NCBI RefSeq assembly: GCF_012033785.1
Contig: NZ_JAAVJC010000003.1
Span: 1 to 64,000, forward strand
Source of the DNA: Streptomyces bohaiensis
GTDB taxonomy: Bacteria > Actinomycetota > Actinomycetes > Streptomycetales > Streptomycetaceae
Reading direction: 5' to 3'
DNA: 64,000 nt
Part shown: positions 1 to 10,713 of the stretch, one piece after another
How positions within the stretch are numbered: the first letter of the stretch is position 1
Layout: every line of letters starts with the position of its first letter
Notes under the pieces: model-generated
Seen by the model: the letters and a program-made list of their open reading frames with translations, nothing else
What the model was told of the DNA's origin: nothing
Database searches by the model: none
Translations under genes and position numbers: made by a program

Positions 1-93
1 CCCGCCGAAGAAGGTGGTGTCGGCGCTCGGGTGGGAGGCGTCGCCGTAGCTCCAGGCGCCGCCGTCGACCCCGTCCATGATGTCCGCCCGGGC
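1..93 (-). pseudogene. antisense fragment of a class III aminotransferase domain (runs off left edge)
   Basis: Read on the minus strand, nearly every codon ends in G or C, while the plus-strand frame here has many A/T third positions, so the coding strand appears to be minus. The peptide contains DGVDGGAWSYGD and then TTFF. This resembles the segment after the catalytic lysine in glutamate-1-semialdehyde-type aminotransferases, which occur as domains in NRPS/PKS enzymes. The expected preceding glycine-rich stretch is absent beyond about position 93, so the piece looks broken at its N-terminal side. The assignment is from memory of the family and only about 30 residues are visible. Confidence 0.35.
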
Positions 94-105
94 ACCGTCA
101 CCGCC

Positions 106-3100
106 ATGGCGTGGAACACCGCCGCCGCCCGCCCCACCGCGGCTCCGCCCCCGGTAGCCGCCACGACACCGGCGGCGGAGCCGGTGGCCGACGGCGGGCC
201 CGCCCGCCCGCCCGAGTTCAGCATCTACTTCTTCGGCGACTACCCCGAGGTCGAGGACGGCTACGAACTCATCGCCGAGACCGCCCGGTTCGCCGATGCC
301 AACGGCTTCCACGCCCTGTGGATGCCGGAGCGGCACTTCCACTCCTTCGGCGGCCTCTTCCCCAACCCGTCGGTCCTCGCCGCCGCACTGGCCCGGGAGA
401 CCAGCCGCGTCCGGCTCAACGCCGGTTCGGTGGTGCTGCCGCTCCACGACCCGATCCGGGTCGCCGAGGAGTGGTCCATGGTGGACAACCTCTCGGGCGG
501 ACGCGTCGGGATCGGCGCCGCCTCCGGCTGGCACTCCACCGACTTCGTCTTCTTCCCCGAGCGGTACGGCCGCCATCGCGAGCTGATGTACGAGCAGTTG
601 GCGGACGTCCGCACGCTGTGGCGCGGCGAGTCGCTGACCCGCGACACGGGTGACGGGAAGGCCGAGGTCCGGATCTTCCCCCGCCCCGTGCAGGAACTGC
701 CGCCGATGTACACGGCGGTGGTCGGAAATCCGGCCTCGTACGAACTGGCCGGCCGCAACGACGTCGGCATCGTCACCAACCTCATGGCGCAGAGCGTCGA
801 GGAGCTGACGGCGAACATCGCGCGGTACCGCGCCGCGCGAGCCGGGGCCGGGCTGGACCCCGCGGGCGGGCACGTCGCCGTGCTGCTCCACACCTACCTG
901 GCGGACGACCACGACACCGCGCGGGCGGACGCCTACGAGCCGCTGGCCCGCTACATGCGCGCCTCGCTCTCGCTGTTCGGCACCGTCTCGCGCAGCCTCG
1001 GCCACCACGTCGACATGAACTCCCTGGACGAGGACGACCTCGACACCCTCTTCCGCCGCGCCTACGGCCGCTACTGCGACCAGCGGGCGCTCATCGGCAC
1101 GGTGGAGAGCGTCGCCCCCGTGGTGGAGGCGGTCACCGCCGCCGGTGCGGACGAGATCGTCTCGCTGGTCGACTTCGGGGTGCCCTCGGCCGCGCTGCGC
1201 GGCGGTCTGCGCCATCTCGACGCGCTCCGCCGCGGCCACCAGGAGCGCCCGCGGGTCACCGCCGCGCCCCCGGCCCCCGCCGTGCGCGCCGTCCCCGCCG
1301 CGACGAAGGCGCCCGCCGCCGCGGCCGCGGCCGACACGACCGGGCAGGAGGCGACCGGGCAGGAGGCGGCCGGGCAGGAGGCGACCGGGCAGGAGGCGAC
1401 CGCCCCCGACCCGGCCGACGCCGGGGCACCGCTCTCCCCCGCCCAGCAACGGGTGTGGATCACGCACCGGATGTTCCCCGACAGCACCTCCTACAACGAG
1501 GTCAAGGGCGTCCGCTTCGACGGCCCCCTGGACCTCGCGGCGCTCCACGACGCGCTGCGCGGACTCGTCGCCCGGCACCCCGGGCTGCGGACCGTCTTCC
1601 GCGAGACGGCGGACGGCCCGCGGCAGTACGTGCGGGCCGCCGACGCCCCGGAGCGGCTGGTCCTCTCCCACGCCGTCGTGGACCGCCGCGACGCGGGCCC
1701 CGACCCGGAGGCGGCGGTCCGCGAGGTGCTCGCCGCCGAGAGCGCCCGCACCTTCGACCTGGCCGACGGCCCCCTGCTGTTCACGCGGCTCGTCGCCACC
1801 GGGGACGACCGGCACGTGCTGGTGCTGTCGATGCACCACATCGTGGCCGACGCCCACTCGGCGTCGATCCTCGCGCGCGACCTCTCCGCGCTGTACCGCG
1901 CCCGTCTCACCGGTGCCGCACCCGACCTGCCCGCGCTGGACCGCACACCGGCGGACGTCGCCCGGGACGAACTGGCCGCGCACCAGGACGGGAAGGCCGC
2001 CGCCGACCTCGGCTACTGGCGCAGGGCGCTCGCCGGCGCGCCCACGCTGTGCAGCCTCCCCACCGACCGGCCCCGGCCGGCCGCCCTCAGCTCGCGGGGC
2101 CGCGCCGTCTTCCGCGACCTGGACGCGACGCTCTCCGACGAGCTGCGCGACCTGAGCCGCCGCCACCGCGCCACGCTCTTCATGACGCTGATCGCCGGCT
2201 ACGCCGTCGCGCTGCGCCGCCTGAACGGCCAGGACGACATCGTCATCGGCACCCCCACCTCGACCCGGCCCCCCGGCCACCAGGACGTTCTCGGGCTGTT
2301 CCTCAATTCCGTGGCGCTGCGGCTGGACCTCTCCGCCGCGGACGACTTCCCGACGCTGCTGCGCCAGGTCCGCGGCGTGGCGCTCGACGCCTACGACCAC
2401 GCCGACGCCGCGTTCGACCAGGTGGTGGCGGCGCTGGCGGTGCCCCGCACCACCGGGCACACGCCGGTGTTCCAGGTGATCGCGGAGTACGAGTCCCACG
2501 ACCCGTTCCACTTCGACCTGCCGGACGTCACGGCGACCGCGCTCGACACCGGCGCCGACAAGACGCTCACCGACCTGACCGTCTACTTCACCGACCGGCC
2601 GACCGGCGTCCGCTGCCATCTGGAGTACAGCACCGACCTGTTCACCGAGGAGACCGTCGACCGGTTCTTCACGACGCTCCGGTCCGTCCTGGCGGCGGCT
2701 GTCAGCGACCCCGACGGCCCGCTCCCGACCGCCGCCGGGGACACGGCGCCGGAAACCGCCGGCACCGCGTCCGAGAGAGCGGGGACGGCCGAAGCAGCCC
2801 TCCCGACCGGCGCTCCCGAACCGGAGAGCGGCACCGGTACCAGGAGCGCCCCCGACACGGCCCCCGACACGGCCGCCACCGGGCCCGCACCGCGCGACGT
2901 GCCGGCGGCGTGGCACGACGGGCCGGTCCGGGCGGTCCCCGCCGTCACGGTGTCGGAACTGGTCGTACGACGGACCGCCGAGGGCCCCGGCCGCGCGGCC
3001 GTCGTCGACGGCGACCGCGTCCTCACCTACCGCGAACTGAGCCGCGAGGCCGACCGGTTGGCGGCGGTGATCCGGGAGCGGTCGGCCGGCACGGAGCCGA

Positions 3101-6100
3101 CGGCCCCGGTGGCCGTCTGGCTCCCCCGCGGCGCCGACCTCGTCGTCGCGCTCCTCGCCGTGCTGCGGGCGGGCCGCCCGTACCTGCCGCTCGACCCCGC
3201 GCTCGGCCGCACCCGCGCCGAGACCGTCATCGCCGAGGCGAAGGCGCCGCTGCTGCTGACCGCCGCGCCGGGCTCCCCCGGCGACCCGGACGTGCCGGCC
3301 TCCACCACCCCGGTCGGTATCGACGAGCCGGCTCCGGCGGACGCCCCGGTCTCCCGGGCGGGCGCCCCCGGACCGGACGACGCCTGCTACGTCATCCACA
3401 CCTCCGGCAGCACCGGCACGCCCAAGGGCGTCGTGGTGCCGCACCGCGCCGTGGTCAACCTCTGCCAGTGGCACCACCGCCGCTTCGACTTCACCGCCGC
3501 CGACCGCACCGCGCTGCTGTGCAGCCAGAGCTTCGACGCCTCCGTCCTGGAGATCTGGCCCACCCTGACCGCCGGGGCGACGCTGACCGTCGCCGACGAC
3601 ACCACCCGGCGCGACGCCAAGGCCCTGGCCGCCTGGTACACCGCGCAACGCGTCACCTTCGCGATGCTGCCGACCGCGCTCGCCGAGACGCTGCTCCAGC
3701 TCCCGGCAGCCGACCAGCCGCCGCTGCGCCACTGCGTCGCGGGCGGCGACGTCCTCCGCACCAGGCCGCACCCCTCGGCCGGGTACGAGGTGGTCAACGT
3801 CTACGGCCCGACCGAGACCACGGTGCTCTGCACCCACCACACCGTGCCCCCCGCCGGGGACGGGCCGGAGGACGGCCCGATACCCATCGGCCGGCCGATC
3901 GACAACGCGCGCCTCACCGTGCTCGGCGCAGACGGCGAACCGGTCCCGGTCGGCACACCGGGCGAGCTGTACGTCGCCGGCGCCGGCGTGGCCGACGGCT
4001 ACCTGCACCGACCGGACGCCACCGCCGAGCGGTTCGCCGCCCACCCCGGGCGCGGCGGCGGCGAGGAACGCCGCTACCGCACCGGCGACCTGGTGCGCTG
4101 GGGCGACCACGGCGCGTTGGAGTTCCTCGGACGCTCCGACGACCAGGTGAAGATCCGCGGCTTCCGCGTCGAACCGGAGGAGACGGCACACGTCCTCTCC
4201 TCGCTCCCGGAGGTACGGGAGGCCGTGGTGCTCCCGCAACGCGACCACGGCGCGGAGGCCCGGCTCGTCGCGCACGTCGTCCCCGCCGAGGACGTCGGCG
4301 GTGACGACGACGACCATCGGGCGTTCGCCGACTGGCTGACGCGCCGCCTGGCCCGGCGGCTGCCCGAGTACTTGATCCCCGGCGCGTGGTCCGTGCTGCC
4401 GGAGCTGCCGCTGACAGGCACCGGCAAGGTGAACCGCGCGGCGCTGCCGGCGCCGCGCCACACCACGCGGCTCCCCGTGCCGGCAGCGCGCAGCGACACC
4501 GCCACCGCGCCGGACGCGCCGCCCGTCCCCGACGCGGACGCGGCTCAGTGGGAGCAGCGGCTGCGCGCCCTGTGGTCGGCGGAACTCCGCCTGCCCGCAG
4601 CGGAGATCGACGCCGACGCCTCGTTCTTCTCCCTCGGCGGCCACTCGATCACCGCGATCCGGCTCGCCAACCGGATCCGCGCCGCCCACGGTGCCGAACT
4701 GCCACTGGCGGAGTTCTACCAGCGGCCCACCCTCCGGCAGTCGGCCGAGCAGCTGGCGGCCGAGCACCCCCCGTCGAGCGGCACCACCGCCGCAGGCGGG
4801 GAGCCGGCCGCAGGCGGGGAGCCGGCCGCAGGCACGAAGGCAGCCGCAGGCACGGAGACCGCCGTCGGCGCGGAGCCGACCGCGGGACGCGCGTCCGGCG
4901 GGAGCGCCCTCACGCCCGCCACCGTGCAGCAGCGGGCGTTCCTCGCCGCCCAGGAGACGCACCCGCTGCCGCAGGTGTTCAACGTGGCCATCCGGTTCGT
5001 CCTCCACGGCACGCTGGACGTCCGCGCGCTGCGCGCGGCCCTCACCGCGCTGGTGGCGCGCCATGAGTCGCTGCGGCTGCGCTTCCGCCGGCAGGACGGC
5101 CGGTGGTTCCAGGAGGTGCTGCCGCCGGACCCGGTGCCGCTCCCCGAGGAGGACCTCACCACGCTGGCCGAGCCGGAACGCGCGGCGGAGGCCGAGCGCA
5201 TCGGCGGCGACCTGGCGCAGCGCCCGTTCGACCTGACGACCGGCGCCGGACCCGTCCTGCGGCTGCTCCGCACCGGCGAGCAGAGCTGGGCGCTGCTCCT
5301 CGTGCTGCACCACGCCACCTGTGACGGCTGGGCGGTCAGCACCCTCCTCCAGGACCTCGCCGCCCTCTACCGGGCGGAACTCGACGGCACCGACGATCCG
5401 CTACCCGAGGTCAGCCAGTCCACCGACTACGCCCGCTGGCAGCTGGAGAACCCGCTGCCGCCCGAGGAGTCGGAGCGGCGCGCGGGGCACTGGGTGCGGG
5501 AACTGGGCAACGTTCCCTGGCGGTTGGGCCTGCCCACCGACCGGCCCCGCCCTGCGAAGCTCAGCGGCGCCGGGTCGGCCGTGGTGTTCACGCTGCCGGC
5601 CGGCGTGCGGCGCGGCGTCGAGCTGCTGGCCCGGGAGCACGGCGCGACCGCGTTCGCGGTCACGGCCGCGGCGATGGGGACGATGCTCGCCCGTCGCTCC
5701 GGCCAGTCCGACGTGCTGCTGACCGTCGCCCACGCCAACCGGGTGCGGCAGGAGTTCGAGGAGCTGGTGGCCTGTACGTCGGCCCCGTACGTGTTGCGGG
5801 TCCCGGTTGCCGCCGCCGAGGACTTCGGGGCGCTCGTCGACCGCGTGGGCCGCAGCGCGACCGAGGGGGCCGACCGGCTGTTGCCGATGGAGGAGATCGC
5901 CGCCGCCGTGCGGGAGGCGACGGGTGACCGCGACCTCCCGGACCGGGTACCGGTCGGCTTCCAGTACCAGAACACGCTCCTCGCCGACCTGGACCTGCCG
6001 GGTGTCGAGGCGGCGGTGGAGGACCTGGTGGTCCCGGCGGTGCGGACGGAGATCTCCTTCGGCCTGGTGCCCGCCGGGGACGTCCTGGTCGGCTACATCG

Positions 6101-6273
6101 CCTACTCGACGGACCTGTGGGACGAGACGACGGTCCGCGGCTGGGCGGAGGAGTACACCGCCCTGCTGACCGAGCGGGTCCGCCCGACGGCGGCCGACAC
6201 CGCCGGGGCCGGTCCCGCGGCGGCCGACACCGCCGGGGCAAAGGGCGAGGCTGCGGCCGGTAGCGAGGGCTGA
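106..6273 (+). CDS. nonribosomal peptide synthetase: LLM monooxygenase - C - A - PCP - C
   Basis: Multidomain synthetase of about 2055 residues. Domains by nucleotide position: a MupA/Atu3671-type FMN-dependent luciferase-like monooxygenase (about 217-1240, beginning FSIYFFGDYP); a condensation domain (about 1425-2700) whose usual HHxxxDG motif reads HHIVADA; an adenylation domain (about 2950-4450) with TSGSTGTPKG and YGPTETT; a carrier domain with LGGHSI, phosphopantetheine serine at 4645-4647; and a second condensation domain (about 4910-6200) with HHATCDG. There is no thioesterase or reductase, so the chain presumably passes to another protein. My by-eye adenylation code is D-A-L-M-V-G-V-V-L-K; I do not assign a substrate. 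The frame is open to the window edge, but codon bias turns coding-like only near ATG 106. The protein could also be a piece of a longer rearranged gene. The Sfp-type transferase at 26.4 kb could activate it. Confidence 0.85.
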   Translation: MAWNTAAARPTAAPPPVAATTPAAEPVADGGPARPPEFSIYFFGDYPEVEDGYELIAETARFADANGFHALWMPERHFHSFGGLFPNPSVLAAALARETSRVRLNAGSVVLPLHDPIRVAEEWSMVDNLSGGRVGIGAASGWHSTDFVFFPERYGRHRELMYEQLADVRTLWRGESLTRDTGDGKAEVRIFPRPVQELPPMYTAVVGNPASYELAGRNDVGIVTNLMAQSVEELTANIARYRAARAGAGLDPAGGHVAVLLHTYLADDHDTARADAYEPLARYMRASLSLFGTVSRSLGHHVDMNSLDEDDLDTLFRRAYGRYCDQRALIGTVESVAPVVEAVTAAGADEIVSLVDFGVPSAALRGGLRHLDALRRGHQERPRVTAAPPAPAVRAVPAATKAPAAAAAADTTGQEATGQEAAGQEATGQEATAPDPADAGAPLSPAQQRVWITHRMFPDSTSYNEVKGVRFDGPLDLAALHDALRGLVARHPGLRTVFRETADGPRQYVRAADAPERLVLSHAVVDRRDAGPDPEAAVREVLAAESARTFDLADGPLLFTRLVATGDDRHVLVLSMHHIVADAHSASILARDLSALYRARLTGAAPDLPALDRTPADVARDELAAHQDGKAAADLGYWRRALAGAPTLCSLPTDRPRPAALSSRGRAVFRDLDATLSDELRDLSRRHRATLFMTLIAGYAVALRRLNGQDDIVIGTPTSTRPPGHQDVLGLFLNSVALRLDLSAADDFPTLLRQVRGVALDAYDHADAAFDQVVAALAVPRTTGHTPVFQVIAEYESHDPFHFDLPDVTATALDTGADKTLTDLTVYFTDRPTGVRCHLEYSTDLFTEETVDRFFTTLRSVLAAAVSDPDGPLPTAAGDTAPETAGTASERAGTAEAALPTGAPEPESGTGTRSAPDTAPDTAATGPAPRDVPAAWHDGPVRAVPAVTVSELVVRRTAEGPGRAAVVDGDRVLTYRELSREADRLAAVIRERSAGTEPTAPVAVWLPRGADLVVALLAVLRAGRPYLPLDPALGRTRAETVIAEAKAPLLLTAAPGSPGDPDVPASTTPVGIDEPAPADAPVSRAGAPGPDDACYVIHTSGSTGTPKGVVVPHRAVVNLCQWHHRRFDFTAADRTALLCSQSFDASVLEIWPTLTAGATLTVADDTTRRDAKALAAWYTAQRVTFAMLPTALAETLLQLPAADQPPLRHCVAGGDVLRTRPHPSAGYEVVNVYGPTETTVLCTHHTVPPAGDGPEDGPIPIGRPIDNARLTVLGADGEPVPVGTPGELYVAGAGVADGYLHRPDATAERFAAHPGRGGGEERRYRTGDLVRWGDHGALEFLGRSDDQVKIRGFRVEPEETAHVLSSLPEVREAVVLPQRDHGAEARLVAHVVPAEDVGGDDDDHRAFADWLTRRLARRLPEYLIPGAWSVLPELPLTGTGKVNRAALPAPRHTTRLPVPAARSDTATAPDAPPVPDADAAQWEQRLRALWSAELRLPAAEIDADASFFSLGGHSITAIRLANRIRAAHGAELPLAEFYQRPTLRQSAEQLAAEHPPSSGTTAAGGEPAAGGEPAAGTKAAAGTETAVGAEPTAGRASGGSALTPATVQQRAFLAAQETHPLPQVFNVAIRFVLHGTLDVRALRAALTALVARHESLRLRFRRQDGRWFQEVLPPDPVPLPEEDLTTLAEPERAAEAERIGGDLAQRPFDLTTGAGPVLRLLRTGEQSWALLLVLHHATCDGWAVSTLLQDLAALYRAELDGTDDPLPEVSQSTDYARWQLENPLPPEESERRAGHWVRELGNVPWRLGLPTDRPRPAKLSGAGSAVVFTLPAGVRRGVELLAREHGATAFAVTAAAMGTMLARRSGQSDVLLTVAHANRVRQEFEELVACTSAPYVLRVPVAAAEDFGALVDRVGRSATEGADRLLPMEEIAAAVREATGDRDLPDRVPVGFQYQNTLLADLDLPGVEAAVEDLVVPAVRTEISFGLVPAGDVLVGYIAYSTDLWDETTVRGWAEEYTALLTERVRPTAADTAGAGPAAADTAGAKGEAAAGSEG
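1339..1398 (+). repeat. four tandem 15-bp units in the NRPS linker
   Basis: Four consecutive units of ACCGGGCAGGAGGCG (one with G in place of the first A) encode repeats of TGQEA between the monooxygenase and the first condensation domain. The unit length keeps the frame, so copy number can change without breaking the protein. It is a flexible interdomain linker. Confidence 0.9.
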
Positions 6274-6303
6274 CCCGACCGCCCGGGTACGGCCGGCCCG
6301 ACG

Positions 6304-6347
6304 ACGGCGCCGCCCGGGGAACTCACCGGTTCCCCGGGCGGCGCCGT
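6304..6347. terminator. bidirectional terminator between NRPS and gdhA
   Basis: A perfect 18-bp inverted repeat (6304-6321 with 6330-6347) with an 8-nt loop sits between two convergent genes. There is no long T tract, as is usual for high-GC actinomycete terminators. Confidence 0.85.
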
Positions 6348-6395
6348 GTCACGGGTGGCCGCGGGCGGATGTGCACCGTGGGCCGCGCGGCTGCG

Positions 6396-8240
<1,845 letters not shown>

Positions 8241-8432
8241 CTACTTCCCGACCGGCACCGCGCTGCGCAGCCGAGCGCAGCGGGGGCATCGCAGCAGCCG
8301 GGCCGGACCGATCCGGTCCGCGCTGAGGTGCTGCATCGGGAACTCACGGGTGCTGAACTGGTGCCCCTCGGCACAGCGCACAACGGTGGTCTGCAAGAGC
8401 CAGCTCCTGTACTTCGACGGCGACCCCGCCAC
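8241..8432 (-). CDS. small zinc-ribbon-like protein
   Basis: A 63-residue basic protein with two cysteine/histidine clusters, RCAEGHQF and LLRCPRC, spaced as in small zinc-ribbon proteins common in Streptomyces. The metal-binding reading is inferred from the cysteine pattern. The start is a GTG at 8432 without a strong ribosome-binding site; an internal ATG is also possible. It lies about 140 bp before the tRNA-Gly gene on the opposite strand, with no operon partner. Function unknown. Confidence 0.6.
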   Translation of the reverse strand: MAGSPSKYRSWLLQTTVVRCAEGHQFSTREFPMQHLSADRIGPARLLRCPRCARLRSAVPVGK

Positions 8433-8571
8433 CGTAGGGGATGCTCCCGACCCGTCCGCGCGCGCCGCACGGAGCGCGCCCCACCTCCACCGACCGGGCG
8501 CCGCGGCGCTGCGTGTGAGCGGACCGATGAGGTACAGTAACGATCGTCGAGCACCCTCCGGGGCGCCACGC

Positions 8572-8645
8572 GCGGGCGTAGTTTAATGGTAGAACATGAG
8601 CTTCCCAAGCTCAGAGCGCGAGTTCGATTCTCGTCGCCCGCTCCA
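8572..8645 (+). tRNA. tRNA-Gly (anticodon CCC)
   Basis: A full cloverleaf can be drawn: acceptor GCGGGCG with CGCCCGC, D arm around GTTTAATGGTAGAAC, anticodon stem TGAGC/GCTCA with loop TTCCCAA, T arm with TTCGATT, discriminator T and encoded CCA. Anticodon CCC reads GGG codons. Sequence from the anticodon loop onward is duplicated at 10714, marking this gene as an integration site. Confidence 0.95.
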
Positions 8646-8813
8646 CACGAAAAGGCCCAGGCCAAGGACACCGTCCTCAACCTGGGCCTTCGTCGTGCAC
8701 CGGCCCGAATCAGCGCCGCGCACCGCCTCCGCACCACCTGCCGTGCGTCAGGTGCCCTTCGGCGCCTCCTCCGCTGCTCGATCGGCACGCACCCGAGTAT
8801 CGAGCGCGTCCGC
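8602..8813 (+). repeat. left 212-bp direct repeat of the tRNA-Gly element (att-like)
   Basis: Begins in the tRNA anticodon loop (TTCCCAAGCTC) and runs through the tRNA 3' end, the terminator and the integrase-tail sequence. It matches 10714-10925 with about three mismatches over 212 bp. Integrative elements that use tRNA genes often cut at the anticodon loop and restore the 3' half of the tRNA. Confidence 0.9.
8652..8690 (+). terminator. tRNA-Gly terminator
   Basis: A 10-bp perfect stem, AAGGCCCAGG with CCTGGGCCTT, separated by a 19-nt loop, lies directly after the tRNA. A copy is present at 10764-10802 in the right repeat. Confidence 0.8.
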
Positions 8814-8880
8814 GATGTCGCGCTGCCTCTTGAGGTCGGAGTGCTGATAGATCAACGCTGCGCGTTCGGTCGAGCGACTT
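8748..8880 (-). pseudogene. C-terminal remnant of a tyrosine-recombinase integrase
   Basis: The minus strand encodes STERAALIYQHSDLKRQR followed by about 25 residues and a stop. This matches the end of actinobacterial phage/ICE integrases, including the catalytic tyrosine in ALIYQHS. The arginine- and histidine-bearing core upstream is missing, so only the tail survives. It sits against the tRNA attachment site, where such genes normally lie. The last part of the tail falls inside the 212-bp repeat, so a shorter tail is also present at 10860-10925. Confidence 0.6.
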
Positions 8881-9034
8881 GTCCATAGCGTCTTCGGACG
8901 CGTGCCGGACAGCCGTGCAGGAGCAAGGGCCCGCGGGGGCAAGGAGCCTGCGCGACCAGTAGAAGCAGGCCGCCCGTCGGCAGATGGTCGTCACCGGACA
9001 TGTGGCCGCCGCCGGCGCCGGGGATCCATCAAAA

Positions 9035-9053
9035 GTAGAGAATTTGCTACACT
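9035..9053 (+). promoter_or_regulatory. candidate promoter/operator of the toxin-antitoxin pair
   Basis: A near-palindrome GTAG-NN-AATT-NN-CTAC at 9035-9050 overlaps a TACACT hexamer (9048-9053) that could be a -10 box, just before the first ATG. Autoregulation by the XRE-type antitoxin binding such a site is usual for this family; binding here is inferred. Confidence 0.4.
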
Positions 9054-9113
9054 TCCTGCATGGAGGAGTGAGAGATCCGCGTCACCGATGAGATCCTCGC
9101 CTGGATCAACGCC

Positions 9114-9428
9114 TTGGACGAGAAATCGAAGGCGCAGGTCGTGGATGCCATCGACCGGCTTGCGGAAGGTGGCCCCGGCCTGGGCCGCCCGCTCGTTGAT
9201 CGGCTCGAAGGGTCGCAGGTCCACAACCTCAAGGAACTACGCCCCGGCTCCGCAGGCCGCTCCGAGATCCGCCTCCTGTTCGTCTTCGACCCGTGGCGTT
9301 CGGCGATCCTACTGGTGGGCGGTGACAAGGGGAACTGGTCGGCCTGGTACCGCCAGGCGATTCCACGCGCGGAAGAGCTGTACGTCGAGTACGTGAAGGA
9401 ACGCGAAGCCGAGGAGGGACAGCAATGA
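9114..9428 (+). CDS. RelE/HigB-like toxin with an early stop at codon 4
   Basis: The family comprises ribosome-dependent mRNA interferases or related small toxins. The body reads DRLEGSQVHNLKELRPGS and later LLFVFDPWR and LLVGGDKGNW, typical of actinobacterial HigB/RelE toxins. Homology-like sequence continues upstream to an ATG at 9060 that follows the operator, but that frame reads ATG GAG GAG TGA GAG ATC. Relatives as I recall them begin MEWEI, so TGA looks like a mutated tryptophan codon. The entry given here starts at TTG 9114, which would lose about 14 N-terminal residues. The stop codon overlaps the antitoxin ATG as ATGA, the usual toxin-first arrangement. The gene may be inactive. Confidence 0.7.
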   Translation: MDEKSKAQVVDAIDRLAEGGPGLGRPLVDRLEGSQVHNLKELRPGSAGRSEIRLLFVFDPWRSAILLVGGDKGNWSAWYRQAIPRAEELYVEYVKEREAEEGQQ

Positions 9429-9760
9429 AGAAGTTTCCCAAGTGGAGCGATGTACGTGCCGATGTTGTTGCGGCTGCCGGCGGCGAAGAGGCTGTAGCCG
9501 AGGCCCGCAAGCGCAACCAGGCGTACATCGGCGGGCATCGGCTTGCCGAGCGTCGCAAGTCTCTTGGCCTGACGCAGAGTGACGTCGCGGAACTGATGGG
9601 CGTGACCAAGAGCCGGATCTCGCAGATCGAGCGCGGAGAGGTCTCCACCGTGGAAGCCATCGCCCGCTATGTCGCCGCTCTTGGCGGCCGGATCCAGATC
9701 TCCGCCGTCTTCGGTGACGACCTGTACATCCTGCGCGGAACGGACACTCACGCCGCGTAG
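9425..9760 (+). CDS. XRE-family antitoxin (HigA-like)
   Basis: A 111-residue DNA-binding protein with a helix-turn-helix near residues 40-70 (LGLTQSDVAELMGVTKSRIS, then QIERG). It starts inside the stop codon of the toxin gene (ATGA), so the two are probably translationally coupled. Partners of this kind neutralise the toxin and repress the operon. The gene itself looks intact, which would leave an antitoxin beside a possibly dead toxin. Both lie inside the segment flanked by the 212-bp repeats. Confidence 0.85.
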   Translation: MKKFPKWSDVRADVVAAAGGEEAVAEARKRNQAYIGGHRLAERRKSLGLTQSDVAELMGVTKSRISQIERGEVSTVEAIARYVAALGGRIQISAVFGDDLYILRGTDTHAA

Positions 9761-9970
9761 GCCACAGGCCCCGGACGCATCGGCATCCGGGCAGCACCAG
9801 TCGTTCGCGCACCGTAGTGCTCGGCGGCGCCACCAGTTCCTGCTCGCTGTTGTGACGGTCAGCCGGTCGCCAATGATGCTGCCTCTCGAATCTCCCCAGC
9901 TACTGCTGAGGATGAGACACACCCTCCTCTGTTGATCTACCCGTCATCGTGTGATCGTGCCCGGTGTGCG

Positions 9971-10450
9971 TCAGGTCGACGAGCGCAGCCGGTCCAGTTC
10001 GTCGCTGATCGCCTCCCGCAGTGCGTCATGCTGCGGACCGAGCCCGGACCGCTCCTCGCTCCACCGTTCACGCGGATGGAGCCATACCGGGGCACCCACC
10101 ACATCGGCGGGCTCCCACGCGAACCGCGGCCAGACGTGCGCGTGCAGGAACGGGTCCGTATTTCCCGGGATCTCCAGGTTGACCCGCAGGAAGGCCGGGT
10201 CCAGCCGCCGGCAGACACGCTCGACCGCTTCACCGAGCCGGTCCATGTCGGACAGGAACGCCGGCCGCTTCGCCCTCGGCAGGTCCGACAGCCGCTGCCC
10301 CTCCAACTCATCCACGAGCAGAACCGAGTAGCCCGGCAGGAACTGAACATCCCCGATCACCGCGCACCCCGCCGTCAACCGTCGCAGCACAGTCGGGTTC
10401 TCACCCCTCAGCGCGGCCCCGATTCGATCCACCCGCCAATCACCAGCCAT
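9971..10450 (-). CDS. HIT-family hydrolase-like protein
   Basis: A 159-residue cytoplasmic protein containing FLHAHVWPRF, a HxHxW motif as in histidine-triad proteins related to diadenosine-polyphosphate hydrolases. The third histidine of the classic triad is replaced, so the activity is uncertain. FLPGYSVLLVD before it matches the substrate-side strand of HIT proteins. The ATG at 10450 is the natural start. It faces the toxin-antitoxin pair and lies within the repeat-bounded segment, suggesting it travelled with the element. Confidence 0.75.
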   Translation of the reverse strand: MAGDWRVDRIGAALRGENPTVLRRLTAGCAVIGDVQFLPGYSVLLVDELEGQRLSDLPRAKRPAFLSDMDRLGEAVERVCRRLDPAFLRVNLEIPGNTDPFLHAHVWPRFAWEPADVVGAPVWLHPRERWSEERSGLGPQHDALREAISDELDRLRSST

Positions 10451-10713
10451 ATCCAGAACCTACAAGCCGACGATTGAGAATCGCTGTTCGCGTAGAGACC
10501 CGCTCCATCGACAGGAGGCCCCGGGACTCTCGTAAACGCTCGTGCCCCTCCTCGGGCACCCGAAGATGACCGGGGATCGATGGCCGTGCCCCATCCGTGC
10601 CCTTCGGAGCGGACAGCACCGGTCAACAGCGGTGCTCACGGACCCGCCGGGACGGGTGACAAGGAGAGAGTTTCCGCAGATCAGAGCGGATTTCCGCGCG
10701 GAAGCGTCGGTGA

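Noticed and set aside
1339..1398. regulatory repeat
   Set aside because: In-frame tandem codons in a protein linker explain it fully.
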